Positions 1-7,810 are shown, numbered from the stretch's first letter. The stretch is 14,976 nt of DNA from Clostridia bacterium (GCA_017442025.1 JAFSBD010000333.1:1-14976), one strand, 5' to 3'. The notes: generated from the sequence alone by a model not told the origin. A program made the numbers and translations.

Positions 1-1266
1 ATCCTGATGGTCGCGGCCGACGACGGTATCATGCCCCAGACGGTGGAAGCCATCAACCATGCCAAGGCGGCGGAGATTCCCATCATCGTTGCCATCAATA
101 AAATGGATAAACCCGAAGCCAACCCCGATCGGGTCATGCAGCAGCTCACCGAATATGAGCTGGTTCCCGAAGCATGGGGCGGCGATACCATCTGCGTGCC
201 GGTATCGGCCTTGAAGCATGAGGGTATCGATACCCTGCTGGAGATGGTTCTTCTGGTTGCCGAAATGCGCGACCTCAAGGCTAATCCCAACCGCCTTGCC
301 AAGGGTACCGTTATCGAGGCAAAGCTGGATAAGGGCCGCGGTTCGGTGGCAACCGTTCTGGTGCAGAACGGTACCTTGGAGATGGGCAACATCATCATCG
401 CCGGAACATCGGTGGGTAAGATCCGCGCCATGACTGACGATAAGGGCCGCCGCATCAAGAGCGCAGGCCCCTCCACCCCGGTTGAGATTATCGGCTTGGC
501 CGAAGTTCCCCAGGCGGGCGATAGCTTCTTCGTTGTTGAAGATGAGCGTCTGGCCCGCGAACTGGCCGATCAGCGTAAGAACGATCAGAAATTGGCGGCT
601 CAAAGCCAATATAAAGTATCGCTGGACGATCTGTTCTCCCGTATTCAGGAGGGCAATATGAAGGATCTCAACATTATTGTTAAGGCCGACGTGCAGGGTT
701 CTGCCGAGGCGGTCAAGGCATCCTTGGAGAAGCTGACCAATGAGGAGGTTCGGGTGCGCGTCATCCATAGCGGCGTTGGCGGCATCAACGAAAGCGACGT
801 TATGCTGGCGGAGGCTTCCGGTGCGATCATCGTCGGCTTCAATATCCGCCCCGATGCCAACGCAAAGGCTTCGGCCGAAAAGGCCGAGGTGGATATCCGC
901 CTCTATCGCGTCATCTACGACTGCATCGAGGAGATCGAGGCCGCGATGAAGGGTATGCTGGCGCCCAAGTTTAAGGAAGTTGTTCTGGGTATGGCCGAGG
1001 TGCGCCAGACCATTAAGGTTTCGGGCATCGGCACCGTTGCGGGCTGTTATGTGAAGAGCGGTAAGCTGGTGCGGAATGCTTCCATCCGCTTGATTCGGGA
1101 TAACGTTGTTATCTTCGAGGGCGCGTTGGGCTCCCTCAAGCGGTTTAAGGACGATGTGAAGGAAGTATTGGAAAACTTCGAATGCGGTCTGACCATCGAA
1201 AATTATAACGATTTGAAGGAAGGCGACATGGTCGAAGCCTTCGAAATGCAGGAGATTAAAGAATAA
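1..1266 (+). CDS. infB: Translation initiation factor IF-2, 3' part (5' end outside window)
   Basis: IF-2 is the GTPase that places initiator fMet-tRNA on the 30S subunit and promotes 50S joining. The visible part is 421 residues and opens mid G-domain with VAADDGIMPQTVEA. The G4 motif NKMD follows at about fragment residues 33-36, with a G5-like SALK near residue 68. Beyond that lie the beta-barrel domain II, the IF-2 domain III (around DLNIIVKADVQGSAEA) and the C-terminal fMet-tRNA-binding barrel ending at a TAA. The reading frame is open at base 1, so the N-terminal domain, G1-G3 and the true start lie upstream; the ATG at base 7 is internal. The stop overlaps the rbfA start by one base (TAATG). 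Family assignment is unambiguous and no anomaly was seen. Confidence 0.98.
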   Translation: MLMVAADDGIMPQTVEAINHAKAAEIPIIVAINKMDKPEANPDRVMQQLTEYELVPEAWGGDTICVPVSALKHEGIDTLLEMVLLVAEMRDLKANPNRLAKGTVIEAKLDKGRGSVATVLVQNGTLEMGNIIIAGTSVGKIRAMTDDKGRRIKSAGPSTPVEIIGLAEVPQAGDSFFVVEDERLARELADQRKNDQKLAAQSQYKVSLDDLFSRIQEGNMKDLNIIVKADVQGSAEAVKASLEKLTNEEVRVRVIHSGVGGINESDVMLAEASGAIIVGFNIRPDANAKASAEKAEVDIRLYRVIYDCIEEIEAAMKGMLAPKFKEVVLGMAEVRQTIKVSGIGTVAGCYVKSGKLVRNASIRLIRDNVVIFEGALGSLKRFKDDVKEVLENFECGLTIENYNDLKEGDMVEAFEMQEIKE

Positions 1267-1628
1267 TGGCGCATCGAATTGAGAGAGTCAATGAAGAAAT
1301 CCGCAAGGAGCTTGCGCGGATCCTTCCCAATCTGAAGGATCCCCGCATTCCTTCACTGGTTTCGATTACCGCGGTGGAGACCACCGGCGATCTGAAGGAA
1401 TGCAAGGTCTTTGTTTCGGCCCTCAACGGCAGCGAGGAAGAGATGCTGCGGGGCCTGAAATCCTCGGGCAGCTATATTCGGGGCGCGCTGGCGCGCAATC
1501 TGAAACTGCGCTATACCCCCGAGCTGACCTTCTATGCCGATGCCTCTATTAAATACGGTATGCATATCAACCAAAAGCTCCATGAACTGGGGCTGGACGG
1601 TTCCGGTGAGCAAGATGAAGAAGAATAA
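1266..1628 (+). CDS. rbfA: Ribosome-binding factor A
   Basis: RbfA is a small KH-like protein that binds the 30S precursor and helps mature the 5' end of 16S rRNA; it is also linked to cold adaptation. This copy is 120 residues, normal for the family. It carries the recognisable RbfA features: the N-terminal helix (RIERVNEEIRKELA), DPRI near residue 26, and the segment YIRGALARNLKLRYTPEL near residues 70-87 followed by ASIKYGMHI. The tail is acidic (GEQDEEE). The ATG overlaps the infB stop by one base, and an AGGAG at 1250-1254 inside infB can serve as ribosome binding site, so translation is coupled. The 3' end overlaps the next gene by 14 bases. The infB-rbfA pair is a classic bacterial arrangement. 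Confidence 0.97.
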   Translation: MAHRIERVNEEIRKELARILPNLKDPRIPSLVSITAVETTGDLKECKVFVSALNGSEEEMLRGLKSSGSYIRGALARNLKLRYTPELTFYADASIKYGMHINQKLHELGLDGSGEQDEEE

Positions 1629-2571
1629 TTCTTTAAATGAGATCGCCGCTTTTTTGCTAAAGCAGGAGCGGCTGACCCTCCTTTGCCATCACCGCCCCGA
1701 TGGGGATACCTTGGGGTGCGCTTTTGGCTTAAAGGAACTTTTGGAGCAAAAGGGCAAGGAGGTTTTGGTTCTTTGCGCCGATCCCGTTTCGCCCCGCTAT
1801 CGCTTTTTGAGCGATGGGCGGGAGCGGCTGGATGGGGAGGCGCAGGGCGCGATCATCTGCCTGGATATTGCTTCCCCCTCCATGGCAGGGAAATGGGAGG
1901 AATTGGCCTTGCAGGCGGATGTGGTGATCGACCATCATGCCACCAATCCCTTCTATGGAAAAATGAACTATATCGATGCCACCGCCGCGGCAACGGGCGA
2001 GATCATGGTGGATCTGGCGGAGTTGCTGGGCGATCTTTCGGAAAGAAGCGCGGCGGCATTCTATACCGCCATTGCCACCGATACCGGCTGTTTTAAGTAT
2101 GGTAATACCACCGGCCGTTCCCATCAGGCGGCGGCCAAGCTGATCGCGGCGGGCTTTGATCTGCCCGCCCTCAACCGCTGGCTGTTTCAAACGGTGCGCA
2201 GAGCCGAAACCGAGCTCAACCGCCTGGCGATGGAAACCATCCGCTATTTCGCGGAGGATCGGATCGCGGCGATGCGGATCTCCTTGGAGATGCTGGAGCA
2301 GACCGGCGCGGGCGCCGATGAGCTGGAGACCATCTCCTCTCTGCCGGGGCAGATCGAAGGGGTGGTGGTTGCCGCTACCTTCAAAGAGCAGAAGGATGGG
2401 CAGTATAAGGTCTCTTTGCGTACCAACGGCATGATCCATGGCGGCGAGATCTGCGCCCTCTTTGGCGGCGGCGGCCATAAGCAGGCGGCCGGCTGCACCC
2501 TTTCGGGGAGCTATGAAGAGGCAGAGCAGAAGATGGTATCGGCGCTCATCAAAGCATTGGAGCAATTATGA
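1615..2571 (+). CDS. nrnA: DHH/DHHA1 phosphoesterase, NrnA-like oligoribonuclease/pAp phosphatase
   Basis: The likely roles are degradation of 2-5 nt RNA fragments and hydrolysis of 3'-phosphoadenosine 5'-phosphate in the cytoplasm. From the chosen start it is 318 residues, typical of NrnA. Metal-binding motifs are present: HHRPDGDTLG (H25, H26, D29, D31), a D84 region (ICLDIA), and the signature DHHATN at 106-111. IATDTGCFKYGNT follows near residue 160. The C-terminal DHHA1 nucleic-acid-binding domain ends in GGGHKQAAG at about 285-293. The ATG at 1615 was chosen over an in-frame ATG at 1534 because residues before MKKNNS are translated out of frame from inside rbfA and do not resemble NrnA; a GGTGAG lies 4 bases upstream. 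It overlaps rbfA by 14 bases and truB by 4. NrnA beside truB and ribF is standard in Firmicutes. Confidence 0.93.
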   Translation: MKKNNSLNEIAAFLLKQERLTLLCHHRPDGDTLGCAFGLKELLEQKGKEVLVLCADPVSPRYRFLSDGRERLDGEAQGAIICLDIASPSMAGKWEELALQADVVIDHHATNPFYGKMNYIDATAAATGEIMVDLAELLGDLSERSAAAFYTAIATDTGCFKYGNTTGRSHQAAAKLIAAGFDLPALNRWLFQTVRRAETELNRLAMETIRYFAEDRIAAMRISLEMLEQTGAGADELETISSLPGQIEGVVVAATFKEQKDGQYKVSLRTNGMIHGGEICALFGGGGHKQAAGCTLSGSYEEAEQKMVSALIKALEQL

Positions 2572-3449
2572 ACGGACTTTATTTAGTGGATAAGCCCTCG
2601 GATATGACCTCCTTCGGGGTGGTGGCGCGGGTGCGCCGCCTGAGCGGAGAAAAATGCGGCCATAGCGGGACGTTGGACCCGATGGCCACCGGCCTTCTGC
2701 CGGTGATGACCGGCAAAGCCACCAAGCTTTGCGAACTGTTTACCGAAGGGCAAAAAACCTATATCGGCACCCTGCGGTTCGGCCTTTCCACCGATACGGG
2801 GGATATCACCGGCGCGGTGCTGGAGGAGCGGGAGGGGATGCCCGAAAAGGAGCAGCTTTTGGCTCTGCTCCCCCGTTTCACAGGGGTTATTACTCAACGC
2901 CCGCCCCTCTATTCCGCCATCAAGGTGGATGGGGTGCCCCTTTATCGCCATGCCCGCGCAGGGCGGGAGATGGAGGTGCCGGAGCGGCAGGTGGAGATCC
3001 ATGCCCTTTCTCTTTTGCGCTATGATGCCGAAAAGCAGGAGGTGGAGCTGGAGGTAGAATGTTCTAAAGGCACTTATATCCGCACCCTTTTTACTGATCT
3101 GGCAGAGGCGGCAGGATGCATCGGCACCATGTCGGCCCTGCGCCGCACCCGCGTGGGGCGGTTTTCGGTGGAGGATGCCACCCCCTTGGCAGAGCTGATG
3201 GAAAAACTGGAAAAAGGGGAGGAGGCAGGCTTTATCCCATTGGAAGAGGCGCTGACCTTCCTGCCTTCCTATCAGCCGGTGGATTTTTTTGCCACCCTTT
3301 TGGGCAACGGCTGTGCGGTGGATATTAAGAAACTTAAAAATCTGCCCGAAGGGCTTTGCCGCGTTTATCATGGCGAGCGGCTTTTGGGGCTGGGAAACCA
3401 AATTGAAAAGGACGGAGAGACCTGCTTTAAGGTCGTAACGCATTTATGA
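2568..3449 (+). CDS. truB: tRNA pseudouridine(55) synthase TruB
   Basis: TruB isomerises U55 to pseudouridine in the T-loop of almost all tRNAs. The 293-residue product starts NGLYLVDKPSDMTSFGVV, which matches the TruB N-terminus. It contains the catalytic loop HSGTLDPMATG with the nucleophilic aspartate at residue 37. Further TruB signatures follow: KTYIGTLRFGLSTDTGD, then QRPPLYSAIKVDGVPLYRHAR around 120-140, and SKGTYIRTL near 180. A C-terminal extension of about 80 residues corresponds to the TruB C-terminal RNA-binding region. The start ATG overlaps the nrnA stop and the stop overlaps the ribF start, both by four bases (ATGA), implying translational coupling through the nrnA-truB-ribF run. 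Nothing looks broken. Confidence 0.97.
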   Translation: MNGLYLVDKPSDMTSFGVVARVRRLSGEKCGHSGTLDPMATGLLPVMTGKATKLCELFTEGQKTYIGTLRFGLSTDTGDITGAVLEEREGMPEKEQLLALLPRFTGVITQRPPLYSAIKVDGVPLYRHARAGREMEVPERQVEIHALSLLRYDAEKQEVELEVECSKGTYIRTLFTDLAEAAGCIGTMSALRRTRVGRFSVEDATPLAELMEKLEKGEEAGFIPLEEALTFLPSYQPVDFFATLLGNGCAVDIKKLKNLPEGLCRVYHGERLLGLGNQIEKDGETCFKVVTHL

Positions 3450-4303
3450 CAATGAATCGTGTTGTAGCGATCGGGGATTTCGACGGTGTCCATCGCGGGC
3501 ATCGGGAACTCTTGGTCCGATTGCTGGCCTGGGCCAAGGAATTGGACGCAGAGCCGATGGCGATTACTTTTAATGTCAATACCAAAGGGAGGGCGGTTCT
3601 CACCGACCCTGCCATGAAAGAATATTATATCCGCCAAATCGGGGATATCCCTCTGCTGGTGCTTCATTTCGATCGCTGGAAGGAAGTCTCTGCCGAGGAG
3701 TTTACCGATCAACTGCTCAAAAAAGAGTTGCGGGTGGTGGGTGTTTTATCCGGAGGCGACCTCCATTTCGGCAAGGATCGCACCGGAAATGAGTTTACAT
3801 TGATCAGCCGCGGTATCGCGGTGAAGAAGGTGGAGGATCAACTGCAGGATCAGCTGCGGATCAGTTCGTCCCATATTCGGGATCTCATTCAAAATGGGAA
3901 GATCGCCAAAGCCGAAGAGGCAATGGGCCATCCCTTCAGCCTGATGGGAACGGTCTGCCATGGCAAGGGCTTGGCGCGGCAGTTTGGTCTGCCGACGGTG
4001 AATATCCTTCCCGCTGAGCAGCAGTTGTTGCCCCCCTTCGGGGTATATGCCGCTTGGGTGGAGGCGGAGGGTGTTCGCTATCGGGCGGTGGCCAATATCG
4101 GCCTGCGGCCGACCGTTGAGAAAACCGATCGGCCCAATCTGGAAGCGCACCTTTTAGAGGAGAGCGCGCCCGATCTCTACGGCAAGACCCTGCTGGTGGA
4201 GCTCAAGGCGTTTTTGCGCCCGGAGCGAAAATTTGAAGATACCGAGCAGTTATTTTTGCAGATCAAAGAGGATGGGGAAAAGAGCAAGGAGGTTTTAGCG
4301 TGA
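3446..4303 (+). CDS. ribF: Bifunctional riboflavin kinase / FAD synthetase, with divergent FAD-synthetase motif
   Basis: RibF phosphorylates riboflavin to FMN and adenylylates FMN to FAD. The 285-residue protein has an N-terminal adenylyltransferase domain with GDFDGVHRGH (residues 10-19, H16 and H19), SGGDLHFGKDRTGN (102-115) and SSSHIR (140-145). The C-terminal riboflavin kinase domain has HGKGLARQFGLPTVNI (172-187), NIGLRPTV near 217 and the LEAHL segment with the expected catalytic Glu. One oddity: where the family normally has a F-x-PHP segment after strand 2, this protein reads ITFNVNTKGR (40-49), lacking the His-Pro. Kinase activity seems secure; FAD synthesis is likely but less certain. 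An alternative start at the ATG at 3452 would drop two residues. No FMN riboswitch precedes it, because the start lies inside truB. It overlaps the next GTG start by four bases. Confidence 0.93.
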   Translation: MTMNRVVAIGDFDGVHRGHRELLVRLLAWAKELDAEPMAITFNVNTKGRAVLTDPAMKEYYIRQIGDIPLLVLHFDRWKEVSAEEFTDQLLKKELRVVGVLSGGDLHFGKDRTGNEFTLISRGIAVKKVEDQLQDQLRISSSHIRDLIQNGKIAKAEEAMGHPFSLMGTVCHGKGLARQFGLPTVNILPAEQQLLPPFGVYAAWVEAEGVRYRAVANIGLRPTVEKTDRPNLEAHLLEESAPDLYGKTLLVELKAFLRPERKFEDTEQLFLQIKEDGEKSKEVLA

Positions 4304-5319
4304 CTAAAAAAATATTGGCATTTTTGCTCTGCCTTTCGCTGGCCATGGCCTTATCGGCCTGCGCCAAGGAAACGGCAGCCCCCAAAACCGAAGAAAGCGG
4401 CGGCACCGGCTTTGGTACTGCCCGCGGCAGCAGCCTGGTGGAGCAGGATCTTTATTTTCTGCGCCCCGGCGCGGCGCGTGAGGATGTGGAAACCGCCCTG
4501 GGCAGTCCCCATTCCTTTATTTTGACCGATGGGAACGGTTGCACCTATCGCCTGGCGGGCGGGGAAAAACTGAGAATTACCTATTCGGATGAGGGCCTTT
4601 TGGAAGAAGCCCGCTATACCGATGGGGAAGGCGGGGAGCAGAATTTCTTTACCTATCTCAACTCCCTGGGAATTCTCTTAAATTATGAATCCGAGGATGG
4701 GGAGCAGCCTGCGCCTGAACCCGATAAGCCGGAAGAGCCGCAAAAGCCCCAGCAGGATCCTTATCGGCCCATTACCGACAGCAGTTATTATTTCTCTATC
4801 AAACGCTATAGCTATACTCTGGCCGAGCAGGTGCTGAAAGAGGGCGTTTTGCGGGAAACAGTGCTCTCTGCTTTGGGCAAACCCAACGCCTATAGCTCCA
4901 TCGATTTCAAGGCCGATGGGTATATCATCGATGTTTATCAGATGGAGGATGGCAGTACCCTTTACTTAGACTATGGCTATACCCGCAAGGTCTTGCGGGC
5001 GGCGGAGAAGGTGGAGGGCGGTGTTTCCTCCGATTATCTTGGCAAATGGGGCGCGGAGCAAAAGCCCGATGGACTTTATCGCGGCAATCGCAACCGCAAT
5101 CTTTTCAATACGCTCCAAAAGAACGCCAAGCCTTCGGAGATCTACCGTAAGCTGGGCGAGCCCGATTGGCTGGAAGGTAGAGCCGAGCAATATATGGATG
5201 CCTATCAACTGCAGGACGGCGGAGTGATCTATCTGGATTTCGGCAGTAACCATGCCACCTTGGCATCGGTGATCCTGCAAAAGCCCGATGGTTCCAAAAC
5301 GCCCTTGAACTTGAGGTGA
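4300..5319 (+). CDS. Lipoprotein with three BamE/SmpA-like repeats
   Basis: The 339-residue product starts at a GTG overlapping the ribF stop (GTGA). It has a lipoprotein signal: MTKK, a hydrophobic stretch, and the lipobox LSAC with Cys21 as the likely lipidated residue, so it should sit on the outer face of the membrane. A Gly/Ser-rich spacer follows. Three similar modules are visible by eye at about residues 47-106, 176-236 and 267-326. Each has a helix ending in a A/RxLGxP motif (ALGSP 66-70, ALGKP 191-195, KLGEP 284-288), then strands; modules 2 and 3 share YQ-x-x-DG-x-x-x-YLD-x-G. A Pro/Glu/Lys/Gln linker (about 137-157) separates modules 1 and 2. This pattern recalls the SmpA/OmlA (BamE) or BLIP-type fold. 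The function is unknown; a cell-envelope role is inferred from lipidation only. Confidence 0.85.
   Translation: MTKKILAFLLCLSLAMALSACAKETAAPKTEESGGTGFGTARGSSLVEQDLYFLRPGAAREDVETALGSPHSFILTDGNGCTYRLAGGEKLRITYSDEGLLEEARYTDGEGGEQNFFTYLNSLGILLNYESEDGEQPAPEPDKPEEPQKPQQDPYRPITDSSYYFSIKRYSYTLAEQVLKEGVLRETVLSALGKPNAYSSIDFKADGYIIDVYQMEDGSTLYLDYGYTRKVLRAAEKVEGGVSSDYLGKWGAEQKPDGLYRGNRNRNLFNTLQKNAKPSEIYRKLGEPDWLEGRAEQYMDAYQLQDGGVIYLDFGSNHATLASVILQKPDGSKTPLNLR
5313..5319 (+). promoter_or_regulatory. Ribosome binding site fixing the second lipoprotein start
   Basis: GAGGTGA overlaps the stop codon of the upstream lipoprotein gene and lies 5 bases before the ATG at 5325. It favours that ATG over the in-frame GTG at 5316, which lies inside this element. 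Confidence 0.75.
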
Positions 5320-5324
5320 AGAGC

Positions 5325-5852
5325 ATGAAGAAATGGATAGCCGTTGCGCTTATCCTCCTGCTGGCTTTCGGGCTGGCAGGTTGCAAAGCGCAAAAAGAAG
5401 ATCTGAAATTTTATGTAGTTAAAAAAGCGGATGTAACCGATAGTATGGTGGATTCCGCTCTGCTCCATGCCGCCAAAGAAAAGGGGCGGATCGCTTTCAC
5501 CGCCGAAGATATTAAAAGCTGGTATTGGCAGGAGCAGAAGGTATATTTGCAGGATGTTTCGGTCCTCGGCGGGCAAACGGACGGCGGAAGCGCCCTGTTC
5601 CAAGCTGAGGCAGAGGATGTATTTTTGCTGGTTTTGGGCAATCGGGTGCTCTATGCGGGGGGCTTTAAGGCCGCCGGCAGCACCGTTTCGCCCCTAAGGG
5701 AGATCTATATCAAGGATGGGGAAGCCGATTCCTTTGAAATTGCCTGCCGCAAGGATTATGAGGCGGCGGAAGATCCCCGTAATCAAACCGCATTATATAA
5801 CTATTTGGCGGAGCAGCAACTGCTCGCCAGCGGGGAGGTGAGTGTAAAATGA
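5325..5852 (+). CDS. Small predicted lipoprotein of unknown function
   Basis: The 175-residue product begins MKKWIAVALILLLAFGLAGC, a clean lipoprotein signal peptide with lipobox LAGC and Cys20. The mature part is mixed alpha/beta in appearance and has no motif I recognise. It contains aromatic/acidic stretches (IKSWYWQEQKVY, EAEDVFLLVLGNRVLYAGGF) and no further cysteine until near the C-terminus (IACRKDYE). The in-frame GTG at 5316 would add three residues, but the ATG has the better-placed ribosome binding site. The gene sits 5 bases after the repeat lipoprotein and overlaps the ABC exporter start by four bases (ATGA), so the three genes are probably made together. A role in envelope function or as an accessory to the exporter is only a guess from context. 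Confidence 0.82.
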   Translation: MKKWIAVALILLLAFGLAGCKAQKEDLKFYVVKKADVTDSMVDSALLHAAKEKGRIAFTAEDIKSWYWQEQKVYLQDVSVLGGQTDGGSALFQAEAEDVFLLVLGNRVLYAGGFKAAGSTVSPLREIYIKDGEADSFEIACRKDYEAAEDPRNQTALYNYLAEQQLLASGEVSVK

Positions 5853-7711
5853 CACCTCCTCCGCGCAGACCCGGTGGGCACGGCCCGCGCCGCGCACTCA
5901 CCGAAGAAGAAAAGAGAAACCGCCCTAAGCTCACCCCTGCATTGGTGAAGCGCATCCTATCCTGGATGAAGCCCTATTGGATGCAGTTTTTGCTGGTGCT
6001 GATCTGCATCACCATCTCGGGACTTTTGGGAGTCGTTCCCTCCCTGCTGACCGGCAAGATGATCGATGAAGGTCTTTATGCGGGCAATGTTCCCCTCTTA
6101 ATCCAATTGGCGATCCTATCGCTGCTGGTGCTGATCGGCTCCAGCCTGGTTTCGATGGGAGAGATCTATCTTACTACATGGATCGGCCAGCACATCACCT
6201 ATGATATGCGCAATAAAATGTATGCCCATCTGCAAAAGATGGACCACCGTTTTTATACCTCTAATCTACAGGGGGATATCATCACCCGTATGACCGAGGA
6301 TATCGGCGGGGTGCAGGCGGTACTTACCACCACCTTTTTGAATCTTTTCAGCAATATTTCAACGGTGGTGATCGTTTTGATCACATTGCTCCAAAAGAGT
6401 TGGATCTTAGCCCTGGTGGGGTTGGTGATGGCGCCCTTTTTGGTGCTGCCCACCCGATTTGTAGGCCAGAAGCGGTGGAAGATCGCGGAAGCAACCCAGG
6501 CGCAGCGGGATAAATCCAATCAGATCCTGCATGAAACCTTAAGCGTCAGCGGGCAGTTACTGGTCAAACTATTTACCAACGAAGAGCGGGAATATGAAGC
6601 GTACCGTGCTGTGAATAAAGAAACTACCCGTCTGGCGATCAAGGAACGGTTGATGGGTATTTGGTTCTGGCGCATCCTCCATGTTCTAAGGGGGATGGGG
6701 CCGCTCCTCATCTATGTTGCGGCAGGTATTTTGATGTATCGCGTGGGTAACAGTAACCTTACGGTCGGTGATGTAACCGTTATCGTTGCGCTGATGGGTC
6801 GGTTGTATCAGCCCATCGATCAGTTGCTTAATATCCAGGTGGATGTCATCCGCTCCATGGCGTTGTTTACCCGTATTTTTGAATACTTTGATTTAAAACC
6901 GGCCGTCGCTAACCCCGAAAATGGGTATGCACCCCAAACGGTGCAGGGAGATATCGCTTTTGAGGAGGTATCCTTCGCCTATACGGAAGAGATGCCCCTT
7001 TTGGAGAAGGTATCCTTCCGCGCCGATGCGGGTAAGACCGTTGCCATCGTTGGTGCCAGCGGAAGCGGAAAATCCACGCTGGTCAACCTGATCCCCCGCT
7101 TGTTTGATGCGGAGCAGGGCGCGGTGCTTTTGGATGGCGTGGATGTGCGAAAATGGGATCTCACCGCTTTGCGGCGGCAGATCGCATCGGTTACCCAGGA
7201 GACCTATCTCTTCAACGGCACCGTTCGCGCCAATCTGCTCTATGCCAAGGCGGATGCAACCCAGGAGGAGTTGGAGCAGGCCTGCCGCGATGCCAATATC
7301 CATGATTTTATTATGACCTTGCCCCAAGGCTATGATACCGAAGTGGGCAACCGCGGCTTCAAGCTCTCGGGCGGGGAAAAGCAACGCATTTCCATCGCCC
7401 GCGCCATTTTGAAGGATCCCAAGGTTTTGATTCTGGACGAAGCGACCTCTTCGCTGGATTCCATTTCCGAAAGCCTGATCCAGGAGGCGATCGGCCCGTT
7501 GCTCAAGGGGCGCACCTCCATTGTTATCGCCCATCGGCTGACCACCATTCTCTCGGCAGATGAGATTTTGGTGATGGAGCATGGCAAGATCGTGGAGCGG
7601 GGCCGTCATGAAGACCTGGTGGAAAAAAGCGGAGTATATCGGGATCTCTATGAGACCCAATTCCGCTACGCGCTGGATGACTATGAGCGCCGCCGCCAAG
7701 AGGAAATTTGA
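5849..7711 (+). CDS. ABC exporter half-transporter (TMD-NBD), probably homodimeric
   Basis: This 620-residue protein has a fused membrane domain and ATPase domain, the type IV ABC exporter layout seen in MsbA and Sav1866 relatives. A basic, Pro/Gly-rich cytoplasmic tail (MTPPPRRPGGHGPRRA) precedes six predicted membrane spans between about residues 45 and 320. The NBD is fully canonical: Walker A GASGSGKST (402-410), signature LSGGE (506-510), Walker B VLILDE with catalytic Glu531, and H-loop His562. With every ATP-site residue intact, a homodimer can be active. Substrate cannot be told; drugs, lipids and peptides are all possible. It overlaps the lipoprotein gene by four bases and has a GGGGAGGTG ribosome binding site 8 bases before the ATG. 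It is the last gene before a promoter/terminator region. The unit's coupling to housekeeping genes suggests constitutive expression. Confidence 0.93.
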   Translation: MTPPPRRPGGHGPRRALTEEEKRNRPKLTPALVKRILSWMKPYWMQFLLVLICITISGLLGVVPSLLTGKMIDEGLYAGNVPLLIQLAILSLLVLIGSSLVSMGEIYLTTWIGQHITYDMRNKMYAHLQKMDHRFYTSNLQGDIITRMTEDIGGVQAVLTTTFLNLFSNISTVVIVLITLLQKSWILALVGLVMAPFLVLPTRFVGQKRWKIAEATQAQRDKSNQILHETLSVSGQLLVKLFTNEEREYEAYRAVNKETTRLAIKERLMGIWFWRILHVLRGMGPLLIYVAAGILMYRVGNSNLTVGDVTVIVALMGRLYQPIDQLLNIQVDVIRSMALFTRIFEYFDLKPAVANPENGYAPQTVQGDIAFEEVSFAYTEEMPLLEKVSFRADAGKTVAIVGASGSGKSTLVNLIPRLFDAEQGAVLLDGVDVRKWDLTALRRQIASVTQETYLFNGTVRANLLYAKADATQEELEQACRDANIHDFIMTLPQGYDTEVGNRGFKLSGGEKQRISIARAILKDPKVLILDEATSSLDSISESLIQEAIGPLLKGRTSIVIAHRLTTILSADEILVMEHGKIVERGRHEDLVEKSGVYRDLYETQFRYALDDYERRRQEEI

Positions 7712-7740
7712 ACAGTTCGTGAATTTCCTTTAGAATGGGG

Positions 7741-7769
7741 TTGTCAACCTCTCTATAGTTTGCTATAAT
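7741..7769 (+). promoter_or_regulatory. Near-consensus sigma-A type promoter with extended -10
   Basis: TTGTCA (7741-7746), a 17-base spacer, then TGCTATAAT with a perfect -10 (7764-7769) and the TG of an extended -10. Expected transcription start is near 7776. It should drive the heterodimeric ABC exporter genes. It directly abuts a terminator-like hairpin, so the nascent RNA would begin inside that hairpin. Confidence 0.8.
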
Positions 7770-7770
7770 A

Positions 7771-7810
7771 AAAAGGCAAATAATCCCTATGGGGGATTGT
7801 TTGCCTTTTT
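7771..7810 (+). terminator. Intrinsic terminator hairpin abutting the promoter
   Basis: AAAAGGCAAATAATCCC (7771-7787) pairs with GGGATTGTTTGCCTTTT (7793-7809), with one G-T pair, a tiny loop and a T run to 7811. It is the natural end of the upstream operon. The arm sequence gives A-rich and T-rich flanks on both sides. Because the strong promoter at 7741-7769 starts transcription at about 7776, most of the hairpin also lies at the extreme 5' end of the next transcript. There it could attenuate or protect the RNA. Confidence 0.8.

Noticed and set aside
1534..1614. Upstream in-frame start for the DHH phosphoesterase.
   Set aside because: It would read 27 residues out of frame inside rbfA that do not resemble the family; the ATG at 1615 gives the normal length.
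1729..3443. Two minus-strand open frames of nearly 280 residues opposite nrnA and truB.
   Set aside because: Low-complexity Gly/Arg/Leu/Gln-rich translations with no domain; both lie opposite well-identified genes.
3380..3446. Possible FMN riboswitch controlling ribF.
   Set aside because: ribF starts inside truB with no leader, and no conserved FMN-aptamer segments were seen.
6001..6300. GATC appears six times in 300 bases, suggesting selection for a methylation site.
   Set aside because: It occurs within coding sequence rich in ATC (Ile) and GAT (Asp) codons, so codon preference explains it; a genome-wide count against a codon-shuffled control would be needed to argue otherwise.
7701..7731. 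Inverted repeat AGGAAATT / AATTTCCT at the end of the first exporter gene, as a terminator.
   Set aside because: An AT-rich 8-bp stem with a 13-base loop and only three T residues after it; the hairpin at 7771-7810 is a far better terminator.
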